From positions 1 to 25,790 of the forward strand of contig CAMQEO010000006.1 in the NCBI GenBank assembly GCA_946999785.1: a stretch of 25,790 nt of DNA, in the 5' to 3' direction. The notes beneath the pieces were generated by a model that worked only from the letters and a program-made list of their open reading frames with translations, had not been told where the DNA came from and ran no database searches. Position 1 is the first letter of the stretch. Every line of letters begins with the position of its first letter. Source of the stretch: an uncultured Atopobium sp. Lineage in GTDB: Bacteria; Actinomycetota; Coriobacteriia; Coriobacteriales; Atopobiaceae. Shown piece after piece: positions 8,311-17,759 of the stretch. Made by a program: the position numbers and the translations under genes.

Positions 8311-9819
8311 ATGAGTATGGTTGAACGCACATCAACTAAACAAACAAAAAAGCTGCATGTATTATGTGCAACCCCCGAATGTGTTCCTTTTGTAAAAACA
8401 GGTGGGCTTGCCGATGTTGCAGGTGCCTTGCCGCGTGCCCTTAAGCGATTGGGAGCGCGTGTAAGTGTGATTTTGCCTAAATATAGTGCAATTCCTTGGG
8501 AGTATGTATCAAAGATGGAACATATTGCCGAGTTTTATGTGCCTCTATCATGGCGTTATGAATATTGCGGTTTGGAAAAGCTTCGTTATAAAGGTGTTGA
8601 ATATTATTTCATTGATAACGAGCATTACTTTAAGCGTGATGGCATTTACGGATTTTTTGATGATGGCGAGCGTTTTGCGTTTTTCTCAAAAGCTATTTGC
8701 GAGGCCATAAATTATATCGGCGAGCTTCACTGTGACATCATTCATTGTAATGATTGGCAAACCGCTCTTGTGCCAGTGTTTTTGCACGAGTTTTATCATG
8801 AAATACCATCTTGTCGCAATGTTCGGGTAACCTTTACCATTCACAATCTTAAATTCCAAGGTCAGTTTGGCGATCAAATGATAGGCGATGTTTTGGGCTT
8901 GGCGGGTAAGCCTAATGCCGTTCGTCAGCTCTATATTGATCGCGAGTCTATTAACTTTATGCAAGCAGGCCTATGCTATGCCGACCGTATTACCACGGTA
9001 AGCCCTAGTTATGCAGGCGAAATACAAATGCCTTTTTATGGTGAGGGTTTGGATGGGCTTCTTAGAAGACGTTCGTGTATTGTTCGAGGGATTCTTAACG
9101 GTATTGATGTTGAATTGTGGAACCCCAAAAATGACAAACTCATTCACAGCAGGTACTCAATTCAGGATTTAAGTGGTAAGGCGCGTAACAAAGCTCATCT
9201 TCAGCAAGAACTTGGGCTTGACGTAGATCCAACACGTCCTTTGATTGCGCTTATCGGTCGTTTAACTGCACAAAAGGGTATCGGGCTGGTAACCTATGCC
9301 ATGAATTACCTCATGCAACGAGGTGTTCAAGTGGTTGTTCTGGGAACAGGCGAAAAAGAATATGAAGACTCGTTTAGATATTTTGCGGCCACCTATCCTC
9401 GTCAAGTAAGCGCTTGCATTACCTTTGATAACGCGCTTTCTCATAGAATCTATGCTGGTGCAGATATTTTCTTAATGCCTTCTGTGTTTGAGCCATGCGG
9501 ATTATCCCAGTTAATTTCAATGCGATACGGAACAATTCCTGTTGTTCGCGAAACAGGAGGCTTGCGCGATAGCGTTATTCCTTACAACAAATATACGCAA
9601 GAAGGCACTGGTTTTAGGTTCTGCAACATCAATGCCGATGAAATGACGCGGATACTTATGGATGCTTGCGAGCTTTATTGGACCGATAAAAAAGCATGGG
9701 TTGAACTGCAAAAACGTGCAATGCGTGCTAGCTTTAGCTGGAGTAGAGCAGCACATGAATATCTGCGCGTTTACTTGCAGCTTTGTCCTGAATATACAAA
9801 CACTTATGTAAAGAGGTAA
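8311..9819 (+). CDS. glgA: Glycogen synthase (ADP-glucose-dependent, GT5)
   Basis: It transfers glucose from ADP-glucose to the growing alpha-1,4 chain. The 502-residue product has the N-terminal nucleotide-sugar motif KTGGLADV (29-36), the mid-protein NGIDVELWNP and GRLTAQKG segments, and the C-terminal SVFEPCGL motif (391-398) with the conserved glutamate E394. It is slightly longer than typical because of about 15 polar residues before the first strand. The ATG at 8311 was chosen. A second in-frame ATG lies at 8317, and the ribosome binding site (AAAGG) is weak and distant for both. The 78-nt gap after glgD contains only small inverted repeats. The next gene starts 4 nt after its stop. Confidence 0.95.
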   Translation: MSMVERTSTKQTKKLHVLCATPECVPFVKTGGLADVAGALPRALKRLGARVSVILPKYSAIPWEYVSKMEHIAEFYVPLSWRYEYCGLEKLRYKGVEYYFIDNEHYFKRDGIYGFFDDGERFAFFSKAICEAINYIGELHCDIIHCNDWQTALVPVFLHEFYHEIPSCRNVRVTFTIHNLKFQGQFGDQMIGDVLGLAGKPNAVRQLYIDRESINFMQAGLCYADRITTVSPSYAGEIQMPFYGEGLDGLLRRRSCIVRGILNGIDVELWNPKNDKLIHSRYSIQDLSGKARNKAHLQQELGLDVDPTRPLIALIGRLTAQKGIGLVTYAMNYLMQRGVQVVVLGTGEKEYEDSFRYFAATYPRQVSACITFDNALSHRIYAGADIFLMPSVFEPCGLSQLISMRYGTIPVVRETGGLRDSVIPYNKYTQEGTGFRFCNINADEMTRILMDACELYWTDKKAWVELQKRAMRASFSWSRAAHEYLRVYLQLCPEYTNTYVKR

Positions 9820-9823
9820 TATC

Positions 9824-12800
9824 GTGAGAGCGCAACATAATAGTCTTGACACAAGATATCGTTCAATTGCTGGAGCCGTATCGGTTGGTGAACAGCTGCG
9901 GTTAACTATTGATATTTGGGATGATGTTCCTCGTCGTGTTGTGTTGCGTACGTGGACGGACGAAGAAAAAGAAAAGCTCGTTCCCATGAGAAAAGTTGGC
10001 TGTTCTGAACGCCGTAACATTACGCTCTGTGGAGAGCTCAATGGTGGATGCCGCTATGGTGCAACACTTACGTTTGATAAGCCGCAAGTACTGTGGTATA
10101 GCTTTCAAATTACCTCTTCTAAAGGCGATGTATGGCGTTATGGTGCAGCTCAAGAGGATAAAGTGGGTGTTGGCGCTTTTGCCTATGGTGAGCCTCCTTC
10201 ATTTCAGGTAACGGTATATAAAAAACAAAGAACCGTTGATCCTACGTGGTACACTCAAGGTGTTGCCTATCAGATTTTTCCCGATCGTTTTGCGCGTGAC
10301 GATAATTGGCGCACCCGTTGTGAGCGCGTTTTAAGCATTCCGCGCAAAGGAGTTGCGCGTAGGCTGGTAGACGATTGGAACACCTATCCATATTACGAAC
10401 GTGATGCCGATGGTAATATTTTGGCTTGGGATTTTTATGGAGGTAGTTTACAAGGTATTATTTCTAAGCTTGACTACCTTAAAAATTTGGGAATTACCAT
10501 TATTTACCTTAATCCTATTGTAGAAGCACAGTCTAATCATCGCTATGATACTGCTGATTATTTTCATGTTGACCCCATGTTGGGTACCGATGAAGACTTT
10601 GAAGAGCTTTGCAAACGAGCTTCTGATATGGGTATCTCAATTATGCTTGACGGCGTGTTTAATCATGTAGGAGCAGATTCTCATTACTTTAACGCGTGCG
10701 GAAATTATGCCGAATTACCAGCGTCTAACAAAAAAGCAACAACGCACTCGTGGTTTACATTTAATGATTCAGGTGCATATGATTGTTGGTGGGGCATTAA
10801 AGACTTACCTGCTATTAGAAGGCATTGTCCCGAATTTCGTGAACTTATTTGTGGTGAAAATGGTGTTATCCGCACATGGTTGCGCCGCGGCGCTCGTGCA
10901 TGGCGACTAGATGTTGTAGATGAACTTACTGATGATTTTGTTGAAGACATAAAAAGTGCCGCTTTAGCCGAAAAACCCGATTCGGTAGTTATTGGAGAAG
11001 TATGGGAAGATGCATCTCACAAGCGTGCATACGGCAATTTGCGAAAGTATTTTCAAGGCGCAGAATTAGACGCTACAATGAACTATCCGCTTCGCGATGC
11101 GCTTATCTCGTTTATTACGCGCCACAGTTCTGCCGATTCGTTTGCATCATCCATTGAAAGCCTGCAAGCTAATTATCCGCGTGATGCATTTTATGCTGAA
11201 TTTAACATGATGAGTACGCATGATCGCGCTCGTATTCTTACGATGCTAGGAGACGCTCCCGATAAAAGTGCAATCTCTGAAGGCGACCAATATTGGTTTA
11301 GACTTAATCCTGGCTGTAGAGCTTTGGCGGTAAGTCGTTTGTGGCTTACCACGCTTATACAGATGTGCTTGCCTGGTGTTCCGTGCGTGTATTACGGTGA
11401 TGAGGCAGGGCTTGAAGGCTATAGCGATCCATTTTGTCGTTCAACGTTTCCGTGGGATAATCCCGACAAAAATTGTCAGATCATTTATCGTAATGCCATT
11501 CAGCTGCGTAAAACGCTTGATGTGTTTGTAACAGGTGATTTGCATGTGCGTTCGTTTGGCTATGACGTATTTGGTATGTGGCGTCGTGATAAAACCACAA
11601 GTGTATGCGTGCTGGTAAACACACACACCGAGATGAGCCAAACCGTAGATATTCCTGTTGAGAACTTTGTGCCGCTTCAAAATCTTGGTAAAGATATGCA
11701 TGCTTTACGTTTGGTAGATCTTTTAACAGGCAATGAGTATCAAGCTCATAACGGAACACTTACGCTCACGCTTCAAAATTTGGGTTCAATGATTTTATGT
11801 GCGTCTATTAAAACGCCTTTGTCGCTTCCTTTTAAACCTGGTGCGGGTGTTTTGTGTCACATAACATCATTGCCCGGAGGAACGCTTGGTCAGCCGTCGT
11901 ATAACTTTGTTAACTACCTTTCACAAGCGCACATGCGTTATTGGCAAATGCTACCCGTGCACCCCGTAGACGAAGATAAGTCGCCATATGCAGGGTATTC
12001 GGCTTTTGCTGGAAACATGGCACTCGTTGAGCGGCAAGAACAGTGCAACACTAAAGATGACGAGGATGAGGACAATACGCCCGACAGCGTTGAGTTTCAT
12101 CGTTTTGTTCAAGACAACGATCACTGGTTAGTGCCGTATGCTTGTTTTAGAGCGCTCAAGAAGCGTTATAAGGGAGTTTGCTGGCAGAAGTGGCCAGCGC
12201 CGTATAATCGTTGGGATCCAGCGTTTACGCGTGAACACGATTTGCTTGACGATATTGAAACGTGCGTAAAAAAGCAGTTTGTATTTGACCGCCAGTGGCG
12301 CGCACTTAAGGCGTATGCGCATGAAAACGGCGTGTCACTTATTGGTGATATTCCTATGTATGTTTCGGCAGACTCAGCCGATGTTTGGACAAACCCTCAG
12401 ATGTTTAACCTTGATGTAGACGGTTATCCTACGTTAGCTGCAGGCGTTCCACCTGATGAGTTTAGTGCAACTGGCCAGCTTTGGGGAAACCCTACCTACA
12501 ATTGGGATTTGATGGAAAAAGACGGTTTCTCGTGGTGGACGCGCCGCCTTGCGCGTGAGTTTGATCTTTTTGATTATGTGCGCCTTGATCATTTCTTGGG
12601 ATTTTCTTCTTATTTTGCAATTCCTGTTACTAAACAGGCTGTACGAGGTAGTGAACAAACAGAAAGTGAAGAGGCCGCCATTCAGGCTATTGCGCACGGT
12701 TCGTGGCGTGAAGGTCCAGGCGTTCGTGTGATGCGTGCCTTGTATAAAAAGTTGGGACCGCTTCCTTTAATTGCCGAAGATTTGGGTATTGTAACGCCTG

Positions 12801-13198
12801 CGGTTCGTGCGCTTTTAATGGATACGCACATTTGCGGTATGGATGTTATGCAATTTTCTCATGAGGATGTGCGCTTTGGCTATCATCCATCATATAAGAA
12901 GGTAGCATATACTTCTACGCATGATACTCAAACGCTTATTGGTTGGTGTAAAGACCATTATCATATGGACAACTATACAGCCGAAAAGCAAACAGAATAC
13001 CTGTTGAGTGAGGCGTTTTCTTCTGATGCGCTCGTGTCAATTGCTACGCTGCAAGATATTTTACACTTAGACGATTCTGCGCGTATGAATGTACCAGGTA
13101 CAAGTAACGACAATTGGTCGTGGCAAGCGATTACAGAAGATTTGGCAACATCGGCGGAATACGTACGCACATTGGTTGATCAGACTGGACGGATATAG
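9824..13198 (+). CDS. Bifunctional GH13 alpha-glucan hydrolase fused to GH77 4-alpha-glucanotransferase
   Basis: This 1124-residue protein joins two enzymes. The first half has an N-terminal beta domain like those of neopullulanases/cyclomaltodextrinases (about 1-140), then a GH13 barrel. The GH13 motifs are DGVFNH (276-281), nucleophile D363 in WRLD, acid/base E392 in IGEVW and D467 in THD. From about residue 665 the second half is MalQ-like: PFKPGAGVLCHITSLPG, nucleophile D922 in RLDHFLG, E985 in IAEDLG and D1034 in THDT. It probably trims branched or limit maltodextrins and disproportionates the released oligosaccharides so that GlgP can act. The GTG start at 9824 has AAGAGG 7 nt upstream, and no ATG is better placed. 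There is no signal peptide, so it is cytoplasmic. Both active sites look intact. Confidence 0.92.
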   Translation: MRAQHNSLDTRYRSIAGAVSVGEQLRLTIDIWDDVPRRVVLRTWTDEEKEKLVPMRKVGCSERRNITLCGELNGGCRYGATLTFDKPQVLWYSFQITSSKGDVWRYGAAQEDKVGVGAFAYGEPPSFQVTVYKKQRTVDPTWYTQGVAYQIFPDRFARDDNWRTRCERVLSIPRKGVARRLVDDWNTYPYYERDADGNILAWDFYGGSLQGIISKLDYLKNLGITIIYLNPIVEAQSNHRYDTADYFHVDPMLGTDEDFEELCKRASDMGISIMLDGVFNHVGADSHYFNACGNYAELPASNKKATTHSWFTFNDSGAYDCWWGIKDLPAIRRHCPEFRELICGENGVIRTWLRRGARAWRLDVVDELTDDFVEDIKSAALAEKPDSVVIGEVWEDASHKRAYGNLRKYFQGAELDATMNYPLRDALISFITRHSSADSFASSIESLQANYPRDAFYAEFNMMSTHDRARILTMLGDAPDKSAISEGDQYWFRLNPGCRALAVSRLWLTTLIQMCLPGVPCVYYGDEAGLEGYSDPFCRSTFPWDNPDKNCQIIYRNAIQLRKTLDVFVTGDLHVRSFGYDVFGMWRRDKTTSVCVLVNTHTEMSQTVDIPVENFVPLQNLGKDMHALRLVDLLTGNEYQAHNGTLTLTLQNLGSMILCASIKTPLSLPFKPGAGVLCHITSLPGGTLGQPSYNFVNYLSQAHMRYWQMLPVHPVDEDKSPYAGYSAFAGNMALVERQEQCNTKDDEDEDNTPDSVEFHRFVQDNDHWLVPYACFRALKKRYKGVCWQKWPAPYNRWDPAFTREHDLLDDIETCVKKQFVFDRQWRALKAYAHENGVSLIGDIPMYVSADSADVWTNPQMFNLDVDGYPTLAAGVPPDEFSATGQLWGNPTYNWDLMEKDGFSWWTRRLAREFDLFDYVRLDHFLGFSSYFAIPVTKQAVRGSEQTESEEAAIQAIAHGSWREGPGVRVMRALYKKLGPLPLIAEDLGIVTPAVRALLMDTHICGMDVMQFSHEDVRFGYHPSYKKVAYTSTHDTQTLIGWCKDHYHMDNYTAEKQTEYLLSEAFSSDALVSIATLQDILHLDDSARMNVPGTSNDNWSWQAITEDLATSAEYVRTLVDQTGRI

Positions 13199-13199
13199 C

Positions 13200-16100
13200 A
13201 TGTTTTTACATAGAGTTGTTCAGCAACTCCTCACGTCTCGCGAAATACACAGGATATGGAACGAGCTTGACCAGGGAAAAGATTGTACGCTGAACATCTC
13301 TCAAAGTGCTCGTCCGTTTATAGTTGCCTCACGCGCATGTGCTCAAGCGCGTCCTATATTGTTGGTAGTATCAGGCGAGGATGCAGCGGATAGAGCCGCG
13401 CGTATCCTTGCAGGCTGGCTTGGACATGATGTAGTCTTTCGCTATCCTAACCGAGCTGATTTGCCTTGGAGCGACAAAGGTGCTGGTGCAGACGTATGTG
13501 GCAAGCGTGCAGAGGCACTGTTTCATCTTGCACAATCACAGCAGTGCGTGGTTGTGGCAAGCGCGCGAGCCCTTCTTAGGCGGCTTCCACCAACAACTTC
13601 TTCTTTTGCTCAACAACAAAAGATTTGCATAGGCGATGAGCTGGATATATATGCATTGGCGCACCAGTTGGTACTATGGGGATACGTTTCTACAACGTCT
13701 GTTAAAGAAGTTGCAGAGCCAGGTTATTTTTGTGTTCACGGCGATAGTATTGATGTATTTTCGCCCTGTGAACAAGCACCTGTTCGCATTTCCTTTTTTG
13801 GCGATGAAGTAGACGAAATTAGAAAAGTTGTGCCCTCTACGGGTCAAACGATTTCTTCTCAGCAACAAGCCGTGTTATATGCCGCGCGCGAACTTGAATT
13901 ATCGCCTGCAACCATACAGTGTGCAAAAAACAAGCTCTATGATAAAGCTCAAGAGGACTTAGATACCGCGCGCGTTTTAGAGCAGATAGAAGAATCCGTT
14001 TACACCAACGAATTAGATGCCTATCTTCCGTATTTATATCCTTCAACCGTAAGTGTTATAGACTACATGCACTCATCGGCTTTGGTTGTTTTAGCAGAAC
14101 CTCGTGTGTTGTTTGATGATTGTCAGCGTGCATATGACGAACTCATGCACGCATCAACAGAAAAACGCGTGAGTTTGGATGGGCTTTATACTTCGCCTGT
14201 TGAGCTTGATTTTGGTAAACAACAGCGACTTTCTCTCTCTTCTCTTGCTAGACAGGGTGTGCGAGCTTCGAATCATGTTGTGACCGAGCAATGCGATATT
14301 GCAGGATCTACAACTAAAATGATTGGACGCATACGTGAGCTTTTAGCAAATAATACGGCAGTTGTTTTTTCTGTACCCGATCGCGGCGCACGCCGCGCGT
14401 TGCAGCTCAGCTTTACGGATGAGAATATTTCTTTTGAAGACGTAACCGAACACAACCAAAACCTAGAAGAGAACACACAAAATCTTGCGCTTCCACGCAA
14501 TAAAGTAGTGTTTTTTGCCGATCCTATTAATGCCGGTATTGTAATACCATCTGCACATCTTGCTATTTTTTCGGTAAGCGACTTAAACGCTCATCTTAAT
14601 AATAAAAAGCATCGTTTTCAAAAAATTGATCCTTGCAAACTAACGTTTCCTTTTAAGCCGGGAGATTATGTAGTACATGCGACACATGGAATTGCGCTGT
14701 TTCAGAAAATTGTTCAGCAAGAAGTTGCTGGTAAAAAGCGCGATTATTTTCTTTTAACATACGCACAAGACGATAAGCTCTATGTTCCTTTTGAACAAGT
14801 TGATAAAATTACGCGCTATATAGGCCCCGATGGCTCAACGCCTCGTTTAACACGTCTTAATTCTGCCGACTGGTCGCGCGCATGTACACGCGCGCGCAAA
14901 TCTGCACAAAAAATGGCGTTTGATTTGGTTGATTTGTATACGCGCCGCTCAACAATTAAGGGATTTAGCTTTTCTTTTGATACGAGCGCACAAGAAGACA
15001 TGGAAACAAGCTTTCCTTATACGCTTACGCGCGATCAAGCACGCGCGCTTGCCGACATTAAAGCTGATATGCAATCCGCTACACCGATGGATCGTCTTTT
15101 GTGCGGTGATGTTGGTTTTGGAAAAACCGAAGTTGCCTTGCGCGCAGCGTTTAAGTGTTGTCAAGATCATAAACAGGTTATGGTTTTATGTCCAACTACT
15201 ATCTTGGCTCAACAGCATTTTGGAACCTTTTATGAGCGTTTTACTCCGTTTGAGGTGAAAGCGCGCGTTCTTTCGCGCTTCATTAAACCTGCCGAACAAA
15301 AGCGCACGTTAGAAGGCTTTTCTACAGGTGATGTAGACGTTTTAATTGGAACACATCGCTTGCTATCGTCTGATGTTAATCCTTCTGATTTGGGTCTTAT
15401 TATTATTGACGAGGAACAGCGCTTTGGTGTTCAACATAAAGAGCAACTTAAAAATATTCGTGAGCAGGTTGATGTGCTTACGTTGTCGGCAACGCCCATT
15501 CCTCGCACTATGCAGATGGCAATGAGTGGTGTGCGTGATATGAGCTTGATTTTGAGCGCGCCAGCAGGTAGAAAGTCAGTACGCGTGCATGTTGGAGAGT
15601 GGGATTCAGACCTTATAAGCGACGCTATCCGCCTCGAGCTTGCGCGCAAAGGTCAGGTATATTACGTAAGCAATCGAGTAAAAACTATTGATGACGCACT
15701 TGAGCGCGTTCATGCATGTGCGCCTGAAGCACGCGTTGGTGTGGCGCACGGCCAGATGAGTCCATCTCAAATTGAAGAAGTTATGCTTCTGTTTGAAGAA
15801 CATGAGATTGATGTTTTGGTTGCAACAACCATTATAGAAAGCGGCATTGATAATCCACATACCAATACGCTGATTATCGAAGATTCTCAGCGTTTGGGCT
15901 TGGCACAACTTTACCAACTTAAAGGACGTGTTGGTCGTGGCCGCGTGCAGGCGTATGCGTATTTTATGTTTCCGCCTACTGAGCCGCTTACCGAAGAAGC
16001 GCGCAGACGCCTTGAAGCAATTTACGAGCATCAAGAACTTGGCTCGGGTATGCGCATTGCTATGAAAGACCTCGAGATTAGAGGTGCAGGCTCACTTATG

Positions 16101-16754
16101 GGCGCTGAACAGCATGGTAATTTATCGGGTGTTGGTTTTGATTTATTTACACAGATGTTGTCCGATGCTGTTCGCGAAGCAAAAGGCGAAACACAGCGCA
16201 CAGATCTTGCCGAAGTTGTTATTAACATTCCTGCCGATTTTTATTTCAGTGAAGACTATGTCCCCGAAATTGATAAACGCGTGCTCTTGTATCGCCGCTT
16301 AGCAGCCGTAACAGAATTAAGCGAGGTAGATGCGCTTGAAAAGGAGACGCTTGATACCTATGGTGTGCTTGAGCCTGCTGGTGTAAATTTATTTGGACGT
16401 GCTCGTATTCGTATTCGTGCAGCTCGTTTAGGTGTTCAAACTGTTTCTGCATTAACTGATAAGATTATTTTACAGGGGTTGGAAGTACCTTATACGCAAG
16501 CGCGCGTGTTGCGTGCGCGCAATATTTTAGTTTACCCTAAGACTAAAAAGATTATATTCCCTGTTAAACATGCGCGCGAATTTGAGCGCGCTACGCAACG
16601 TGTCCAAGAAGTGTCTAAGCGTCTTCAAACTGCGCAAACGCACGATTTGCCGCAAGACACAGCCGCACGAGATACTCGTTCGCTTAGAGGTGACAAGTTA
16701 GTTGCACAAACCTTGCAAGCCTTAGAAGAATTTGGTGATAGTGATGACTCATAA
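13200..16754 (+). CDS. mfd: Transcription-repair coupling factor
   Basis: This SF2 translocase removes stalled RNA polymerase and recruits UvrA. The 1184-residue product has the UvrB-like N-terminal module, the CarD-like RNA polymerase interaction domain starting at FKPGDYVVHATHG (485 onward), and the RecG-like helicase core. The core holds Walker A GDVGFGKT (636-643), the DEEQ box (737-740) and SATPIPRT. The TRCF C-terminal domain follows. The ATG at 13200 lies 1 nt after the previous stop codon. The longer open frame back to 13089 overlaps the GH77 coding region and is rejected. The ribosome binding site is weak (GGACGGA), so translation may depend on coupling. Its 3' end overlaps mazG by 11 bp. 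Confidence 0.95.
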   Translation: MFLHRVVQQLLTSREIHRIWNELDQGKDCTLNISQSARPFIVASRACAQARPILLVVSGEDAADRAARILAGWLGHDVVFRYPNRADLPWSDKGAGADVCGKRAEALFHLAQSQQCVVVASARALLRRLPPTTSSFAQQQKICIGDELDIYALAHQLVLWGYVSTTSVKEVAEPGYFCVHGDSIDVFSPCEQAPVRISFFGDEVDEIRKVVPSTGQTISSQQQAVLYAARELELSPATIQCAKNKLYDKAQEDLDTARVLEQIEESVYTNELDAYLPYLYPSTVSVIDYMHSSALVVLAEPRVLFDDCQRAYDELMHASTEKRVSLDGLYTSPVELDFGKQQRLSLSSLARQGVRASNHVVTEQCDIAGSTTKMIGRIRELLANNTAVVFSVPDRGARRALQLSFTDENISFEDVTEHNQNLEENTQNLALPRNKVVFFADPINAGIVIPSAHLAIFSVSDLNAHLNNKKHRFQKIDPCKLTFPFKPGDYVVHATHGIALFQKIVQQEVAGKKRDYFLLTYAQDDKLYVPFEQVDKITRYIGPDGSTPRLTRLNSADWSRACTRARKSAQKMAFDLVDLYTRRSTIKGFSFSFDTSAQEDMETSFPYTLTRDQARALADIKADMQSATPMDRLLCGDVGFGKTEVALRAAFKCCQDHKQVMVLCPTTILAQQHFGTFYERFTPFEVKARVLSRFIKPAEQKRTLEGFSTGDVDVLIGTHRLLSSDVNPSDLGLIIIDEEQRFGVQHKEQLKNIREQVDVLTLSATPIPRTMQMAMSGVRDMSLILSAPAGRKSVRVHVGEWDSDLISDAIRLELARKGQVYYVSNRVKTIDDALERVHACAPEARVGVAHGQMSPSQIEEVMLLFEEHEIDVLVATTIIESGIDNPHTNTLIIEDSQRLGLAQLYQLKGRVGRGRVQAYAYFMFPPTEPLTEEARRRLEAIYEHQELGSGMRIAMKDLEIRGAGSLMGAEQHGNLSGVGFDLFTQMLSDAVREAKGETQRTDLAEVVINIPADFYFSEDYVPEIDKRVLLYRRLAAVTELSEVDALEKETLDTYGVLEPAGVNLFGRARIRIRAARLGVQTVSALTDKIILQGLEVPYTQARVLRARNILVYPKTKKIIFPVKHAREFERATQRVQEVSKRLQTAQTHDLPQDTAARDTRSLRGDKLVAQTLQALEEFGDSDDS

Positions 16755-17724
16755 ACATAGTGTAGTGGTAACAGAAGAGCAAGAATCGGCTATTGATGAG
16801 CGCATTCAGTGTATGCATAACGCTCCGACTTCCCAAATTGCTTTTGAGCGTCTTGTTCGTTTGGTGTGGCGCTTGCGTCAAGATGACGGGTGCCCGTGGG
16901 ATAAAGCGCAAACGCACGAAAGCATTACCAAAAATATGATTGAAGAAGCCTATGAAGCAGTTGATGCCATTCAGCAATCGGATAGTAAACATCTGTGCGA
17001 GGAGCTTGGCGATGTGCTTGAGCAGGTGCTTCTTCATGCGCAAATTGCCTTGGACAACCAGGAATTTACCCTTGAGGACGTATGTCATGGCTTGGCGGAA
17101 AAGCTTATTCGCCGTCACCCTCATATTTTTGATACCAATTCTTTGGCGCATATGCCTAGCTCCGCCGATGAAGTTCTAAATATTTGGGATAGTGTTAAAG
17201 ACGCCGAGCGCGCGGCCGATAATACAAGTGCAGGAACTCATAAGGGGTTGCTTGATTCAATACCACGCTCGTTTCCTGCGCTTATGCAGACTCAAAAGGT
17301 TGTAAAGCGTGCGCATAAAGCTGGTTTAGGTGCGCTCACTCAACAGCAGGCATGCGCTGAGGCCAAAGAACATACCCATGAGCTCCTTGATCTGTGTGCG
17401 TCTGAGGGTGCTTTAGGTACAGACAGAAACAAACAAGATCAAAACAAACAAGATCAAAACAAAGCCGATTACCACAACGGCAACCGCGATTACCACAACG
17501 AACGCTCTCGCTTATTTGGTAAGCTTATGTTTTCGTTGGTGGAGCTTGCGCAAGCAATGCATGTTGACGCCGAGGAAGCGCTTGCTTTTGAGGTGCGCGC
17601 GTATCGAGAAATGTTTCACATATACGAGCAGCGCCTTGCGGAACAAGGATCATCGCTTGATGACGTAGATTTTGAAGATAAGCAACGCATATGGAATGAA
17701 GTTTCTCATAAATCGGTACAATAA
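16744..17724 (+). CDS. mazG: MazG-family nucleoside triphosphate pyrophosphohydrolase
   Basis: It hydrolyses NTPs/dNTPs to monophosphates, a nucleotide-pool cleaning or stress role in this family. The 326-residue product contains VWRLRQDDGCPWDKAQTHES followed by the metal-binding EExxE (E67, E68, E71) and EELGD (86-90) motifs of the N-terminal MazG domain. A second, weaker MazG-like half follows. Between the halves lies an Asn/Gln/Lys/His-rich linker containing in-frame DNA repeats. The ATG at 16744 was chosen. GTG at 16741 or 16735 and TTG at 16732 are possible alternatives because the ribosome binding site is indistinct. It overlaps mfd by 11 bp, indicating co-transcription. Confidence 0.9.
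   Translation: MTHKHSVVVTEEQESAIDERIQCMHNAPTSQIAFERLVRLVWRLRQDDGCPWDKAQTHESITKNMIEEAYEAVDAIQQSDSKHLCEELGDVLEQVLLHAQIALDNQEFTLEDVCHGLAEKLIRRHPHIFDTNSLAHMPSSADEVLNIWDSVKDAERAADNTSAGTHKGLLDSIPRSFPALMQTQKVVKRAHKAGLGALTQQQACAEAKEHTHELLDLCASEGALGTDRNKQDQNKQDQNKADYHNGNRDYHNERSRLFGKLMFSLVELAQAMHVDAEEALAFEVRAYREMFHIYEQRLAEQGSSLDDVDFEDKQRIWNEVSHKSVQ
17428..17499 (+). repeat. In-frame tandem and spaced repeats in the mazG linker
   Basis: A 15-nt unit encoding NKQDQ is repeated twice exactly (17428-17442, 17443-17457) with a partial third copy. It is followed by two copies of a 12-nt unit encoding DYHN (17467-17478 and 17488-17499). All units keep the reading frame. The encoded linker is strongly hydrophilic and separates the two halves of MazG. 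Confidence 0.85.
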
Positions 17725-17759
17725 ATTATAACGTTGGTGGCTATAGGGATATTTCTTGC

